A DNA stretch of 64,000 nt from positions 496,001-560,000 of the forward strand of contig JAAVTG010000064.1 in the NCBI GenBank assembly GCA_011947345.1, read 5' to 3'. The notes beneath the pieces are model-generated. The model did no database searches and had not been told where the DNA came from. It worked only from the letters and a program-made list of their open reading frames with translations. This DNA is from Phytophthora quininea (lineage: Eukaryota > Oomycota > Peronosporomycetes > Peronosporales > Peronosporaceae). Position numbers and translations under genes: made by a program. Position 1 is the first letter of the stretch. Each line of letters opens with the position of its first letter. Positions 1-11,724 of the stretch are shown piece by piece.

Positions 1-74
1 TGGCACACGGTACCGCCGCGAGCTCAGCCGCACACGCATTCCGGGCCCCCAGAAAGGTTGGCTGGTCGACGACG

Positions 75-1046
75 ATGGAGAAGGGCAAGCAGGCCATGGA
101 GAACATGAAGAACATGAAGATGCCGCCCGGCAGCAAGGGCCCCGCGACGGCGCTGGCCAAGGTGGCCGTGCTCACGGGCGCCGCCATCTACGGCGCCTAC
201 CTGTCCATCTACAACGTGCCGCCCGGACACCGCGCCGTCGTCTACAGCCGCATCGACGGCGTGGGCCACACGGTCATCGAGCAGGGCACGCACTTCCTGG
301 TGCCGTGGCTGCAGCGGCCGCTCATCATGGACGTGCGCACGCGCCCGCGCACCTACGCGTCGCTCACGGGCACCAAGGACCTGCAGATGATCAACATCTC
401 GATCCGTGTGCTGTCCAAGCCCGACCGCACGCGCCTGCAGTGGCTCTACCAGAACCTCGGCCTCGGTACGACGGCACTAGTCTGTATGATTTAGTTGGGT
501 TATCGGTTCCTTAACGTTCGGTGTGGATGGTGCTGGGCAGACTACGACGACAAGGTGCTGCCTTCGATCGTGAACGAGGTGGCCAAGCAGGTAGTGGCCC
601 AGTTCACGGCCGCCGAGCTCATCTTCCAGCGTGACCACGTGTCGCGCCTTATCATCGAGAACCTCAAGCGCCGCGCCGACCGCTTCGCCATCATGCTCGA
701 GGATGTGTCCATCATCCACCTGACCTTCGGCGCCGACTACACGGCCGCCATCGAGGCCAAGCAGGTGGCCCAGCAGGAGGCTGAGCGCGCCCGCTTCGTG
801 GTGGAGCGCGCCATCCAGGAGAAGAAGAGCACGGTCATCCGCGCGCTCGGTGTGTCCAAGTCGGCCGAGCTGGTCGGCGAGGCCATCAAGAACAACCCGG
901 CCTTCGTGCAGCTGCGTCGCCTGGACGCCGCCAAGGAGATCGCCACGGTCATCTCCCGCTCGGCCAACAAGGTCTACCTGAACTCGGACTCGCTGCTGCT
1001 CAACATTCTGCACGACACGGAGCAAAAGTACGGCAAGAAGAAGTAG
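75..1046 (+). CDS. PHB2: Prohibitin-2 (mitochondrial inner-membrane scaffold)
   Basis: Prohibitin-2 forms ring complexes with prohibitin-1 in the mitochondrial inner membrane, where they stabilise membrane proteins and cristae. Two exons, 75-465 and 541-1046, are split by a 75-bp GT-AG intron (466-540); splicing restores the family motif LGLDYDDKVLPSI across the junction and gives 298 residues, close to the usual ~300. A short hydrophobic N-terminal segment (about residues 28-48) is the membrane anchor. The SPFH/band-7 domain follows (from about residue 55), then the conserved coiled-coil region with AIEAKQVAQQEAERARF. Unlike most genes here it has no reading-frame break. The start is the first ATG in frame. 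Only about 75 bp of upstream sequence lies in the window. Identification is firm. Confidence 0.95.
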
Positions 1047-2884
1047 GCTGGACGCAGCAGAGCAGGCAGGGAAGAGAAGGCAGGGGTTTTCCTAGCGGTA
1101 GTGCCACGTCGAGAGCAGGTTTTTTAAGATCGAACAGAGGACTATTGCCAGGAAACATGTTAAAGCCCTTTGGAGCGGAGGTGCTCGCATGTTGACAAGC
1201 ATTGAGCTTGCTGGCGAAGAGCTGTCATCACCCCGATCACCACGCCCATCGAGGCTATGAACTGTTATCTCAAGTGCATGACGACCATTGCACAATACCC
1301 TGCATCGCCACTTGCGAAGCACCTGCACAACATCGTATTGTTCGTAGCAGTAAGTCGAGGTAATTTCCCATCGTTATCCGTGACGTCGAAATCGCCGTAC
1401 CAACGAACTCCTTTGAGCTGAACAAGGGCCGGCCGCGCGTGCTTCTCGACGTCTAGCAACGCCACTCGCGGACCCCCACCAGCGCCCACCACATAATCGT
1501 GTAGTAGTCCTGAATTTCTTGGGCCCACCTCCCAATTATGAGCTCTAGTCGTTGCTTCCGTCGAGAACGTGTGTCGCCTGCAAAAAGCAGTGCTGCAACA
1601 CCGAAGAGCGCGGATTTCGAGCCGTGCTCCTGGCCAGCACAAGGCAATTGGCTTCGCTCGGACCGAACTGACGTCGACGCGCTGCAACAAAGTGTTAGCT
1701 GGAATTCTCAGGAGCAGCGACCCGATATGATACATACCCGAGTAGGCCCTACACTGACCTTCCTCCTTGCATGCGCTGCAACATGCTTCTGAATCTCGCA
1801 AATTGGTGCGGTTCCTGCCTCAAGATCTGTCACTGCATTCTGTTTCTTCTTGGCGTGCACCTCCCAGTTCCTTCGTAGAGTCCACCAACGCCACTCTCGT
1901 GGACAATTTGCTGCAGCGTCTGCAGTAAAACTTCCTGAACTGGTGCTGGTCTGCAGCCTTGTGCCTACGAGCTCCTTGGGCCAGCTCGCTAAGGTAGCCG
2001 ACGTGATGGTAGCGATGGGTTTGCCATCGTCGCGGCCCCACCATCTGCGCCACCACCGTGTAGGCGTAAAAACACATGAACTTGGAGCTGGACGACTCGA
2101 CCGCCTTGTACTGGTTGCCCTTGGGCAGCGCCTGCAGCAGCACGTGCTTGTTGCGCTTGGGTTTCTCGTCGTCGAGATGCAGCAACGCGCCCGACTACAT
2201 GCGCGTCTTGAGTGTGTGAGGTGTTGCCAGTCCAGTAGTCGCTGGATAATGAAAGCCGAGATGTATGACCTAGCAGCAGGGGCCTTGACGAGTGTTTCCA
2301 ACCTGTAGGCATCGAAACCACTCGAACGCTGTAATGTCTGTGTGCAGCAACGAGTAGGAGAAATCGGCGACTGCAATGCTTGATGGGTCAGCAGCCCGTT
2401 TGGACTACACTCTTGCTGTCGGACGGCCTCACAACTAACGGCAAGACACCGCTCGATGTTTGAGACGCTGTCGACACAACCACCTCCTGCGTAGATAGAG
2501 CTCGCTCGTCGATAGCCCTTAGTCGTTTGGCAGGCAGCTCTGTGTCTTGCTTGTTCTACCGGCCAGCACATCTCGTCCTTCAACCGCAGGAGATACGAGA
2601 GCTGAGCGCCAACTTTTCCTTTCACTGCAGACTTCAGCTCGACATAGTAGTCGTGCCTGTTTGGGCTGATCTTGTCGCCCAGAGCCAGATGCACGCGCTC
2701 GTACTTCCAGTCGCCGCCGCGGCCCTTGCGCTGGGAAGTGACGAAGTCCTTGTGCTTGAGAAATGCACACTGGGGCTGTCTGATTTCCGCGCGCGCGAGC
2801 AACGCCGCCACCGAGATGTAGGCGACGCAGTTCACGCACTGCAGCACGCATAACGTCGCTTTCGATCCAGCAAATAAAGATCAC
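1047..2884 (-). pseudogene. Decayed minus-strand gene, family not recognised
   Basis: This stretch holds no intact gene. On the minus strand several open segments in different frames (roughly 2884-2400, 2185-1820 and 1801-1265) read like coding sequence, for example a segment with DWKYERVHLALGDKISPN near 2700 and one with LLQALPKGNQYKAVESSSSKF near 2100. They are separated by stops and frame changes that, unlike elsewhere in this window, are not obviously single homopolymer slips. I cannot name the parent family. It could be one degraded gene or two fragments. No repeat boundary or transposon protein was recognised. Confidence 0.3.
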
Positions 2885-3141
2885 CGCCAGTTCGACAAAG
2901 GTTGGTACTTAGTTTGCGATATATGTAGGACCAAATAATATCCGCGGTTCCCATTGGCTGCAGGGTCTGCGACATTTTTAGACCTTGCCAAACGGAAATG
3001 TCCAAAAGTTGGAGCTTATTCTGCATCATTTCCAGAAAAGGGGGACCTCGAAGCCGCTTGTTTCCATCCAGACATTTTTCTCGAAGCTTTCTTTGCCGCC
3101 GCCGCACGCTGCCGACGCGCGCCTTCCCTTCCCAGACAGAC

Positions 3142-3764
3142 ATGAGCGGCTCGTGGAACTCGGACGACCGGTGGCAGGACGCGAGCGCGTCGGGCTCGGG
3201 CTCGAGCTTCGACTCGAGCCACACGAGCGGGCTGGAGTTCCCCGTGCTGCCGTCCATCCCGGCGGGCTCGATCGACATCGGCGCCATCGCGCCTGTGTTC
3301 GGCGTGGCCTCGTACGACGACGACGCCGACTACCTGGACTACGACAAGGCCGGCCGCCCCTTCATGGAGCAGATGAGCGGCTCCTGCGGCACCGCCTACT
3401 TCACGGGCATCATCGGGGCGGCACCTACGGCGCCCTCAAGGGCTTCGCGCGCTCCCCGAGCACCAAGTTCAAGATCCGCATGAACTCGCTCATGAACGGC
3501 GCCGCCACGCGCGGCTCCAAGGCCGGCAACGCGCTGGGCTGCCTGGCCATGATCTACAAGGCCTTCGAGTACATGGCCGACTCGGCCGAGATCGAGAGCG
3601 TGGTCAAGTTCGACCAGGTGACGCCCATCCTGGCCTCGGCGGCCACGGGCGTCTTCTACAAGTCCACGGCCGGGCCCAAGGCCATGGTGCTGGCGGGCGC
3701 GCTGGGCGCGGGGCTCATGACGGTGGTGCAGTTCGGCATCAAGCCCTTCTACCCGCGACTCTAG
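3142..3764 (+). CDS. TIM23: TIM23-like mitochondrial import channel subunit (one frame break)
   Basis: Tim23 forms the presequence-translocase channel of the mitochondrial inner membrane with Tim17. The ATG at 3142 opens an acidic, serine-rich N-terminal region of about 85 residues. The Tim17/Tim22/Tim23 domain follows (GTAYFTGIIGGGTYGALKGF, with the glycine-rich membrane helices typical of the family) and ends in FGIKPFYPRL. The frame breaks in the G run at 3415-3418: the second half continues in the next frame, and one extra G would rejoin both halves into 207 residues. Both halves are well conserved, so a sequencing deletion is more likely than a pseudogene. A longer upstream in-frame extension exists but looks non-coding. 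Confidence 0.9.
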
Positions 3765-4144
3765 ACTGGTTTGCTGCTGTCTTTTGAGCGGAGGAAGGCG
3801 AAGGAAGGCCTTTAGATGGAGAGGATGCATGTGTAAGTTAGTATAGCGGGGTCCCATGCGGCCAGCGAATGAAGAGACCTGCTGTATACGTGTCGAATGC
3901 GCTTCTTGCATGCATCCTTCGGCTTGCTCTCGTGGTGTTCCAAGTCACCAGCATGTTCGACCCAACAGCACGCTTGCTGACGCTTGCAGCAGCAGCAGCA
4001 GTGGCACGCACAGGAAGACCGCCACGCCGCCATCAAGGAGCTCCATTGAGCAGCTCCGTCGTGTCCTCATGGTCTCGGCCCGCGACTCGGGCTACGTTAT
4101 ATCAGTACTTAAATCTCCCGCGATTTTTTCAAACGGCGCTGGCG
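3765..4144. other. Intergenic, no gene seen
   Basis: About 380 bp between TIM23 and the next gene. An open frame runs through it from 3869 in phase with the downstream gene, but its translation is low-complexity and unlike protein, with a CAG repeat around 3990. I therefore place the downstream start at 4145. No RNA gene or repeat boundary was recognised. Confidence 0.5.
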
Positions 4145-6057
4145 ATGCTAGCGGCGTACGTTGCGGAGCTGCAGGCGCTCAAACTGGAGCTCCAGAGCAC
4201 GCTAGCGAGGCTGGAACAGGTCGGCAATGCGCCCGAGAGCGACTCGGACGTCTCCCAGTCCCTAGACGCCTCCTCCGTAGCGGAAACGACGCCAACGACC
4301 GTCGCCTCTCCAGTGCCACATCGCCCAAAACGCAGCTCCCATACTAATCGCCCCGTCACGGCCTGGAGCAGACGCCGGTTGATGCAGGAGCTGGCCGCAG
4401 CGTCCAGTAGACGCAGACAAGTGGAGATGCAGATCCAGAGGCAGCAGGGCCAAGTGACCCACGGACACAGTCACGAGAGACGGAGGGAAGCAGTCCAAAT
4501 TGCCATCCAAGAGCTGCAGCAGCAGAGAGCCGAGATTTTGAGGCAGATTCAACAGGACACAGCAGCAGAGGAAGCTCCGGAGCAGCAGGACGCAGAAGAA
4601 ACGATAGTGCCAACTCAACAGAGCAATCCAGAGACGGACCCTCCGCTGGCTCCTGCTAACAGCGAGTCGGTGTTGGAGACGCAGTACTCTATTGGGGGAG
4701 TCGTGACGTTGGAGCCGCTGTCTTTACAGCAGCAGGATCCAGCGACGAGCTCGAGGAGTGGAGTTTCTTTCCGTCACATTGTTCCAGCTGCGCCATCATC
4801 AGCTCCAGTGCTGGAAGAGTATCCTCGACTACATTACAGACATTCGCCCGATGCGTTGAATGACGTGTTTTCTCTGCAGGTCAAGTTTGCGGAGACGATG
4901 CTCAAGCTGGAGAAGTCGGTGCAGATGAGAGACTACCTGCTGCACCATGGAGGAGTTCTACCAAAGCATAAGGTATCGACGAGGACGGAGAGTGGAGTTA
5001 GGCATAGGAGACATCGCGGGCGCTCGTTTGAAAGCGGATCCAACAGCGACACCAGTGTCATCTACCGGGAGCGACGCAACAGCAATTCATCGTCAGTCAG
5101 CTCGAGCTCCTACTCGTTCTCGTCTCTAGACTCGACTCCGCAGCGCAGCAGAAGGGCCCCAATGCGGTACCAGAATCTCCAGGCGTCACGAGCAACTACA
5201 GCGGAGACTGCTGCGCCTTCTTCGAACAGCGCAGACACCTCCCCAGGCATCGTTGGGACGGCCAATGCGACCGCATTGGTGTCTTTACGCCGTCGTCGCG
5301 TCAAGAAGCGGATTCTTTTGACGAGGACGAAGCTGCGAATGAAACTGAGGGCGAGCACCCAGCGGAGCATCAGAGCACACCAACAACTGGGAGCAGTGTG
5401 ACGACGCCGACTACCGGAAGCGATCAAAAGTCAAATACCTCATCGTCCAAGCAGGTTCGATTTGGTGACGACGCGTACTCCACCCCAGTCATCAAGCGCA
5501 AGTTTAACTTTGACAATCCATCGATCGATGAAGATGACGATGAACCTGGTGAGACAGAGGAGGAGGAGGAAGAAGAAGCAGAGAGTTTACTGAGCTTCCT
5601 TGCAGGTTCTAGTGTGACTAGCACTGAGCTGAACGATGCTTCATTCGTGCAAGCGTTCGAGCGCTTCCGTCGCGAGCTGCGAGTAGTGAAGCATGATGGA
5701 GGTACGCCGGAACCAGCGTTGACAAGAGAGCTGCTTCCCGTGGAGAAGACGGAAGAAGAGCGAGAAATCCCTGCTGATCGTACTGAGAGCACTGCCGACA
5801 CGACCGTGGCAACTGAAGCCCAAGAGCAAGCATCGAGATTCCCCCAGCTTGATGCCTTGAACATGGACGAGCTGCAAACACGACGAAGACAATTGTGTCT
5901 AGACATCCAAGGTGAGAGTGCACGGCTTGTGCTGACGTTCGGGGCGAGGCAGAGCGCAAACTTCGACTCGCGAGACGCTGAGAGCACTAGAACGCGCTTG
6001 GTGGCTTTACGAGATGAACTCTACGCCATTGACACGCGACTGAAAGAGCTTCAATAG
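4145..6057 (+). CDS. Hypothetical coiled-coil protein, Ser- and acid-rich (one frame break)
   Basis: I do not recognise this protein. From the ATG at 4145 it begins with a leucine-zipper-like helix (AAYVAELQALKLELQSTLARL). A Glu/Gln/Arg-rich coiled coil follows around 4375-4560, then a conserved-looking core (PDALNDVFSLQVKFAETMLKLEKSVQ), a basic Arg/Ser tract, a strongly acidic tract (poly-Glu near 5565-5580) and a final helical segment (MDELQTRRRQLCLDIQGE) ending at 6057. The first frame runs out at 5401 and coding passes to the next frame. The break probably lies in the C run at 5157-5160 or 5241-5244, where one extra C would give 637 residues. The acidic and C-terminal part recurs, truncated and inverted, at about 18240-18545. 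Confidence 0.6.
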
Positions 6058-6889
6058 GAGTTGCCATTACCATCAAAACTTGCATTCCTGTTGTCTTCCG
6101 ACCGAAGAAAAAATCGACACTGCATTTGATCGTAGTGCGGTAGTTGGTTGCCCAAGTGCGTTCTGGCACCATGGCACTACTCTTCGATGAGGACGTGGAC
6201 GCACTTGGATTAGCAAACGCCCCCACAACTCAGCCAGGCATGTTTGTAGAGCGATTTTGCAAGTGCTTCAAAACGCACAACACAACTGGCCATGGAAACC
6301 TCCGAGAAGAAACTGGTCAACTGCTTCGTCATGGGCCTACGTTCGTCCTCTCGGTGGGGACGCAATGGACTCGTAGTCTCCATTGTACTTCCCGCATAGG
6401 CAGGTGGGATGAAAAGGTCAGTTGTGGTTTCACCACGACAAGCATAAGCAGCAGCAAGTATTATATCCGTGCTTTGGTGCTTTCCTGCTGCTACGACTGT
6501 GTTCGTCTTGAACAGCAATCGGCGATGTGTGTAATAGCGTAAATCCGCCGTTGCACGCAAAAACGCGAGTCAAAGCCTGGCGGCATCGTGAACGAAGCGG
6601 AAATGAGCTCGAACGGAGAGCCAACTCGACTCGAGTCTCGGCCCTTGACCAGATCGCTACCGACACTTGAAAATGACTGCACTGGTCGCAGCAGAAACTG
6701 CTTGGCACGCACGGATCCCCGAGTAAAAGACGCTTTGAATCCGCGCGAATCCCTGCTGATCAGATGTCGCGCCGAATGTCCTCGGTCTCCCATGCATTGA
6801 CAGTGCGGGCCGTGACAAGTGCAACTGAAAATCTTCGCGGAGCTGCTGGGCAAAGCCTCGGCGCTTGCCTGCGCTCTATTGTAGACTGG
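6058..6889. other. Intergenic with dispersed repeat fragment
   Basis: No gene seen. The first ~150 bp (6058-6190) are clearly similar, in inverted orientation, to 18240-18430. A further short match (6187-6210) lies inverted at about 17852-17877. The rest shows only short incoherent open frames. Confidence 0.5.
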
Positions 6890-6906
6890 CCACTTCCCAT
6901 TTCCCC
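6890..6906 (+). promoter_or_regulatory. Oomycete initiator-like element
   Basis: A CCACTTC initiator core followed by CCATTTCCCC lies about 60 bp before the ATG of the repeat protein at 6967. It resembles the oomycete Inr plus flanking-region core promoter. Assigned by motif and position only. Confidence 0.4.
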
Positions 6907-6966
6907 GGCGTAGCGCTCACAGGAAATTGCCCATAGCCTTCCCGTACTAACAACTCAACTCACAGC

Positions 6967-8597
6967 ATGAAGGTTCTGACGTCGACCACGCTGCTGGCCA
7001 TCGCGCTGGCCGTCGTGGCCGTCTCGGCCGACACAGATGTGTCCGTCTGCAGAGACGCCACCTACACGCTCGCGGACTCGCGCGGCGCCATTTGCTCAGG
7101 CGCCGGCAACGCCCCCGCGGGCACTGCTTGTCCGCTCAAGGGTGACGTTGCCACAGCAGACTGCCACTCGTATTTGCCGTCGTACGATGGATCGCAGTGC
7201 GTAGCCAAGGAGGACGCCGAGTGCACCATCGTCAACGGCAACACCTGGGGCTGTGTGTTCCCGTCTGTGGGCTGCACCGGCAGCGGCGCCAACGCCACAA
7301 CTCCGTGCCCCGTGACTTCGTTGCCCGACACGAACGAGACGACCACACCGTGCCCGGTCACCTCGCTCCCAGACACCGAGACGACCACGCCATGCCCCGT
7401 GACTTCGCTCCCGGACACCGATAGCACGACGCCTTGCCCCGTGACCTCGCTTCCCGACACTGAGACCACCACGCCGTGCCCCGTGACTTCACTCCCGGAC
7501 ACAACGTCGGCTACGCCGACCTCAACAACGGCTTCGACGACGCCTTGCCCGGTAACCTCGCTGCCAGATACGACTAGCGCTCCTTCGTCGACGACCAAGA
7601 CTACTACGCCTGCCTCGACGACGCCTTGCCCCGTGACGTCGCTGCCGGACACTACGACCGCTCCTTCGTCGACGACCAAGGCTACTACGCCTGCCTCGAC
7701 GACGCCTTGCCCCGTGACGTCGCTGCCGGACACTACGACCGCTCCTTCGTCGACGACCAAGGCTACTACGCCTGCCTCGACGACGCCTTGCCCGTGACGT
7801 CGCTGCCGGACACTACGACCGCTCCTTCGTCGACGACCAAGACTACTACGCCTGCCTCGACGACGCCTTGCCCCGTGACGTCGCTGCCGGACACTACGAC
7901 CGCTCCTTCGTCGACGACCAAGGCTATTACGCCTGCCTCGACGACGCCTTGCCCGGTGACGTCGCTGCCAGATACGACTAGCGCTCCTTCGTCGACGACC
8001 AAGGCTACTACGCCTGCCTCGACGACGCCTTGCCCCGTGACGTCGCTGCCGGACACTACGACCGCTCCTTCGTCGACGACCAAGACTACTACGCCTGCCT
8101 CGACGACGCCTTGCCCCGTGACGTCGCTGCCGGACACTACGACCGCTCCTTCGTCGACGACCAAGACTACTACGCCTGCCTCGACGACGCCTTGCCCGGT
8201 GACTTCGCTGCCAGATACGACTAGCGCTCCTTCGTCGACGACCAAGGCTACTACGCCTGCCTCGACGACGCCTTGCCCCGTGACCTCGCTGCCAGATACG
8301 ACTAGCGCTCCTTCGTCGACGACGCCTTGCCCCGTGACGTCGCTGCCGGACACTACGACCGCTCCTTCGTCGACGACCAAGACTACTACGCCTGCCTCGA
8401 CGACGCCTTGCCCGGTGACGTCGCTGCCGGACACTACGAACGCTCCTTCGTCGACGACCAAGGCTACTACGCCTGCCTCGACGACGCCTTGCCCCGTGAC
8501 ATCGCTGCCGGACACGACCACTACGCCTTCGAGCACCACGCCGTGCCCAGTAACGTCGCTGCCCGATCAGGAGCAGCAGCAGCAGCAATCCGCTTAG
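6967..8597 (+). CDS. Secreted Cys-rich protein with [10 protein letters not shown] repeats, copy 1 (one frame break)
   Basis: A mucin-like extracellular protein. Residues 1-21 form a signal peptide ([13 protein letters not shown]). Residues ~22-105 form a small domain with eight or more cysteines ([17 protein letters not shown] through [10 protein letters not shown]), presumably disulfide-bonded. The remainder is a Thr/Ser/Pro array built on [10 protein letters not shown] units spaced by [21 protein letters not shown] linkers, a likely target for O-glycosylation, with NAT and NET sites for N-glycosylation. The C-terminus is a short Gln tail. The frame breaks near 7790-7794, where a repeat reads CCC instead of CCCC; one extra C gives 543 residues. 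The Cys-rich part is identical in DNA to the next gene. A wall- or adhesion-related role is inferred from composition only. Confidence 0.75.
7018..7370 (+). repeat. 353-bp tract identical to 9214-9566
   Basis: Every base from the end of the signal-peptide codons through the Cys-rich domain and the first repeat is the same as in copy 2 (9214-9566). Sequence before the tract, including most of the signal peptide and the promoter, is diverged. This suggests gene conversion or very recent exchange, not simple old duplication. Confidence 0.85.
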
Positions 8598-9106
8598 AAT
8601 CCGGCTTTGCTGGACTCCATTTTAATTTCGAAGTGTTTGAATCCGTGAAATTGTACTTTTGTCGTCGTTGATGAAAGGACCTCGGCAAGGAGACTTGAAA
8701 CCTTGTTAGTAGTGCAGCTGCGGCCGCTAATGTCGGATTCTTCTGTTCGAACGAGTACATCGATGTTGACAGCAACATCATGTTGCTCCAACAAACAGCA
8801 CGCGAAGAATATATCTCCATCTTTGCTAGTGGCCGTGATCCAGAGAGCAATGTGAATCCGCAGAGAGCACTCGGCTCGATCTCGCAGCGTCGAGACAGTA
8901 GCGGAGTGTATCCGCCACTGACCGGCAGTCACGCTCTGTCTCAACGGCGGGGCTGATCCGTGCCAGCGGTTCCCTGGCTATGACGAGCGGCGTCTGCTCC
9001 GCGGCGCCTGTGCTCTGCAGCTCTGCACGCCCGGTTTTTGGTGCTGGTCAACCTGAAGACACTGGCGAGGCGGATCCCATGGACTCCAAGATGGAGCTGG
9101 GCCGGT
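8598..9106. other. Intergenic, no gene seen
   Basis: About 510 bp between the two tandem repeat-protein genes. It bears no visible similarity to the upstream region of copy 1, so the shared sequence of the two genes starts only inside the signal-peptide codons. Confidence 0.5.
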
Positions 9107-9123
9107 GTTCATTTCCCCATTCT
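9107..9123 (+). promoter_or_regulatory. Oomycete Inr/flanking-promoter element
   Basis: GTTCATTTCCCCATTCT matches most positions of the oomycete 16-19 nt core promoter consensus (GCTCATTYYNCAWTTTT). It lies 45 bp before the ATG at 9169, the usual distance for an oomycete transcription start. Confidence 0.55.
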
Positions 9124-9168
9124 CCACTCTTGGAGCGAGTGGACTTGTTTTTTTCCTAGCAGGCTGCG

Positions 9169-11329
9169 ATGAAGATCGCGACGACGCTCGTGGCCGCGGC
9201 GCTGGCCGTCACCGCCGTCTCGGCCGACACAGATGTGTCCGTCTGCAGAGACGCCACCTACACGCTCGCGGACTCGCGCGGCGCCATTTGCTCAGGCGCC
9301 GGCAACGCCCCCGCGGGCACTGCTTGTCCGCTCAAGGGTGACGTTGCCACAGCAGACTGCCACTCGTATTTGCCGTCGTACGATGGATCGCAGTGCGTAG
9401 CCAAGGAGGACGCCGAGTGCACCATCGTCAACGGCAACACCTGGGGCTGTGTGTTCCCGTCTGTGGGCTGCACCGGCAGCGGCGCCAACGCCACAACTCC
9501 GTGCCCCGTGACTTCGTTGCCCGACACGAACGAGACGACCACACCGTGCCCGGTCACCTCGCTCCCGGACACCGAGACCACGACGCCATGCCCCGTGACT
9601 TCGCTGCCAGACACGAACGAGACTACCACACCGTGCCCGGTCACCTCGCTCCCAGACACCGAGACGACCACGCCATGCCCCGTGACTTCGCTCCCGGACA
9701 CCGACACCACGACTCCATGCCCGGTAACCTCGCTTCCTGACACGGAGACGACCACGCCGTGCCCCGTGACTTCGCTCCCGGACACCGATAGCACGACGCC
9801 TTGCCCCGTGACCTCGCTTCCCGACACTGAGACCACCACGCCGTGCCCCGTGACTTCACTCCCGGACACAACGTCGGCTACGCCGACCTCAACAACGGCC
9901 TCGACGACGCCTTGCCCCGTGACCTCGCTTCCCGACACTGAGACCACCACGCCGTGCCCCGTGACTTCACTCCCGGACACAACGTCGGCTACGCCGACCT
10001 CAACAACGGCTTCGACGACGCCTTGCCCGGTAACCTCGCTGCCAGATACGACTAGCGCTCCTTCGTCGACGACCAAGACTACTACGCCTGCCTCGACGAC
10101 GCCTTGCCCCGTGACGTCGCTGCCGGACACTACGACCGCTCCTTCGTCGACGACCAAGGCTACTACGCCTGCCTCGACGACGCCTTGCCCGGTGACTTCG
10201 CTGCCAGATACGACTAGCGCTCCTTCGTCGACGACCAAGGCTACTACGCCTGCCTCGACGACGCCTTGCCCGGTGACCTCGCTCCCCGACACGACGGACT
10301 CGCCTTCGACCACCACCCCGTCCGCGACGACCCCGTGCCCAGTGACGTCGCTACCCGACACGACGGACGCTCCTTCGACGACGACACCGGCGACGACCAC
10401 GCCTTGCCCGGTGACCTCGCTGCCGGACACGACGGACTCGCCTTCGACCACCACCCCGTCCGCGACGACACCTTGTCCGGTGACGTCGCTTCCGGACACG
10501 ACTAGCACTCCCTCGTCGACGACCCCGTGCCCGGTGACCTCGCTACCCGACACGACGGACTCGCCTTCGACGACGACGCCGGCGACGACCACGCCTTGCC
10601 CGGTGACCTCGCTGCCGGACACGACGGACTCGCCTTCGACCACCACCCCGTCCGCGACGACACCTTGTCCGGTGACGTCGCTTCCGGACACGACTAGCAC
10701 TCCCTCGTCGACGACCCCGTGCCCGGTGACCTCGCTACCCGACACGACGGACTCGCCTTCGACGACGACGCCGGCGACGACCACGCCTTGCCCGGTGACC
10801 TCGCTGCCGGACACGACGGACTCGCCTTCGACCACCACCCCGTCCGCGACGACACCTTGTCCGGTGACGTCGCTTCCGGACACGACTAGCACTCCTCGTC
10901 GACGACCCCGTGCCCGGTGACCTCGCTACCCGACACGACGGACTCGCCTTCGACGACGACGCCGGCGACGACCACGCCTTGCCCGGTGACCTCGCTGCCG
11001 GACACGACGGACTCGCCTTCGACCACCACCCCGTCCGCGACGACACCTTGTCCGGTGACGTCGCTTCCGGACACGACTAGCACTCCCTCGTCGACGACCC
11101 CGTGCCCGGTGACCTCGCTACCCGACACGACGGACTCGCCTTCGACGACGACGCCGGCGACGACCACGCCTTGCCCGGTGACCTCGCTGCCGGACACGAC
11201 GGACTCGCCTTCGACCACCACCCCGTCCGCGACGACACCTTGTCCGGTGACGTCGCTACCCGACACGACGGACGCTCCTCGTCGACGACCCCGTGCCCAG
11301 TGACCTCGCTACCCGACACGACGCATTGA
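9169..11329 (+). CDS. Secreted Cys-rich protein with [10 protein letters not shown] repeats, copy 2 (two frame breaks)
   Basis: Tandem paralogue of the gene at 6967. The signal peptide differs ([19 protein letters not shown]), but the Cys-rich domain is identical. The array is longer. It starts with short [14 protein letters not shown] units, then moves to [10 protein letters not shown] units, and its 3' third consists of [19 protein letters not shown] units in a DNA-level higher-order repeat of roughly 180 bp. The frame breaks near 10892 and 11278, each where CTCC replaces the CTCCC found in neighbouring units; two extra C would give one frame of 720 residues ending LPDTTH. Expected location is the extracellular matrix or cell wall. 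The function is not known to me. Confidence 0.75.
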
Positions 11330-11724
11330 ACAGGGATGTAAAGTTAATACGTGATCGGTTCTTGTCGTAGAGCTTCGCGTATGTGACTTAGCTCGATGTC
11401 AGTGAAGTCTGTTGCTACACTTCTGCCATTCGAACGCTCTTCATATCTACATCACCAGCAACCTCATTGGACCAACTAACCTCGTCGGAAATTCAATGAC
11501 AACGTGAATGCCCTTGGATACGTGCATACGAAGCCGAAAGCGACAGCTCCCAGGCTAATTGTAGACCCAGCCACAGGTCCTTGCTCCTTGGCCTCGTAGA
11601 TCTGGACCAACTGCAACGCGGGTGTCTGCAACGAACAGGGAGCCTTTCATTTAACTCGCGACGACTTTGTTGCTGAAGAGGCGCTGAAGATCATCGATTG
11701 CCAACCGAAGATCGATTTGTGGAC
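11330..11724. other. Intergenic, no gene seen
   Basis: 395 bp between the repeat gene and the membrane protein gene. No open frame of note and no clear promoter element. Confidence 0.5.

Noticed and set aside
7062..10892. Long minus-strand frames opposite the [10 protein letters not shown] repeats
   Set aside because: They are antisense shadows of the repeat codons, with no start region or unique domain. The plus-strand frames have signal peptides and Cys-rich domains.
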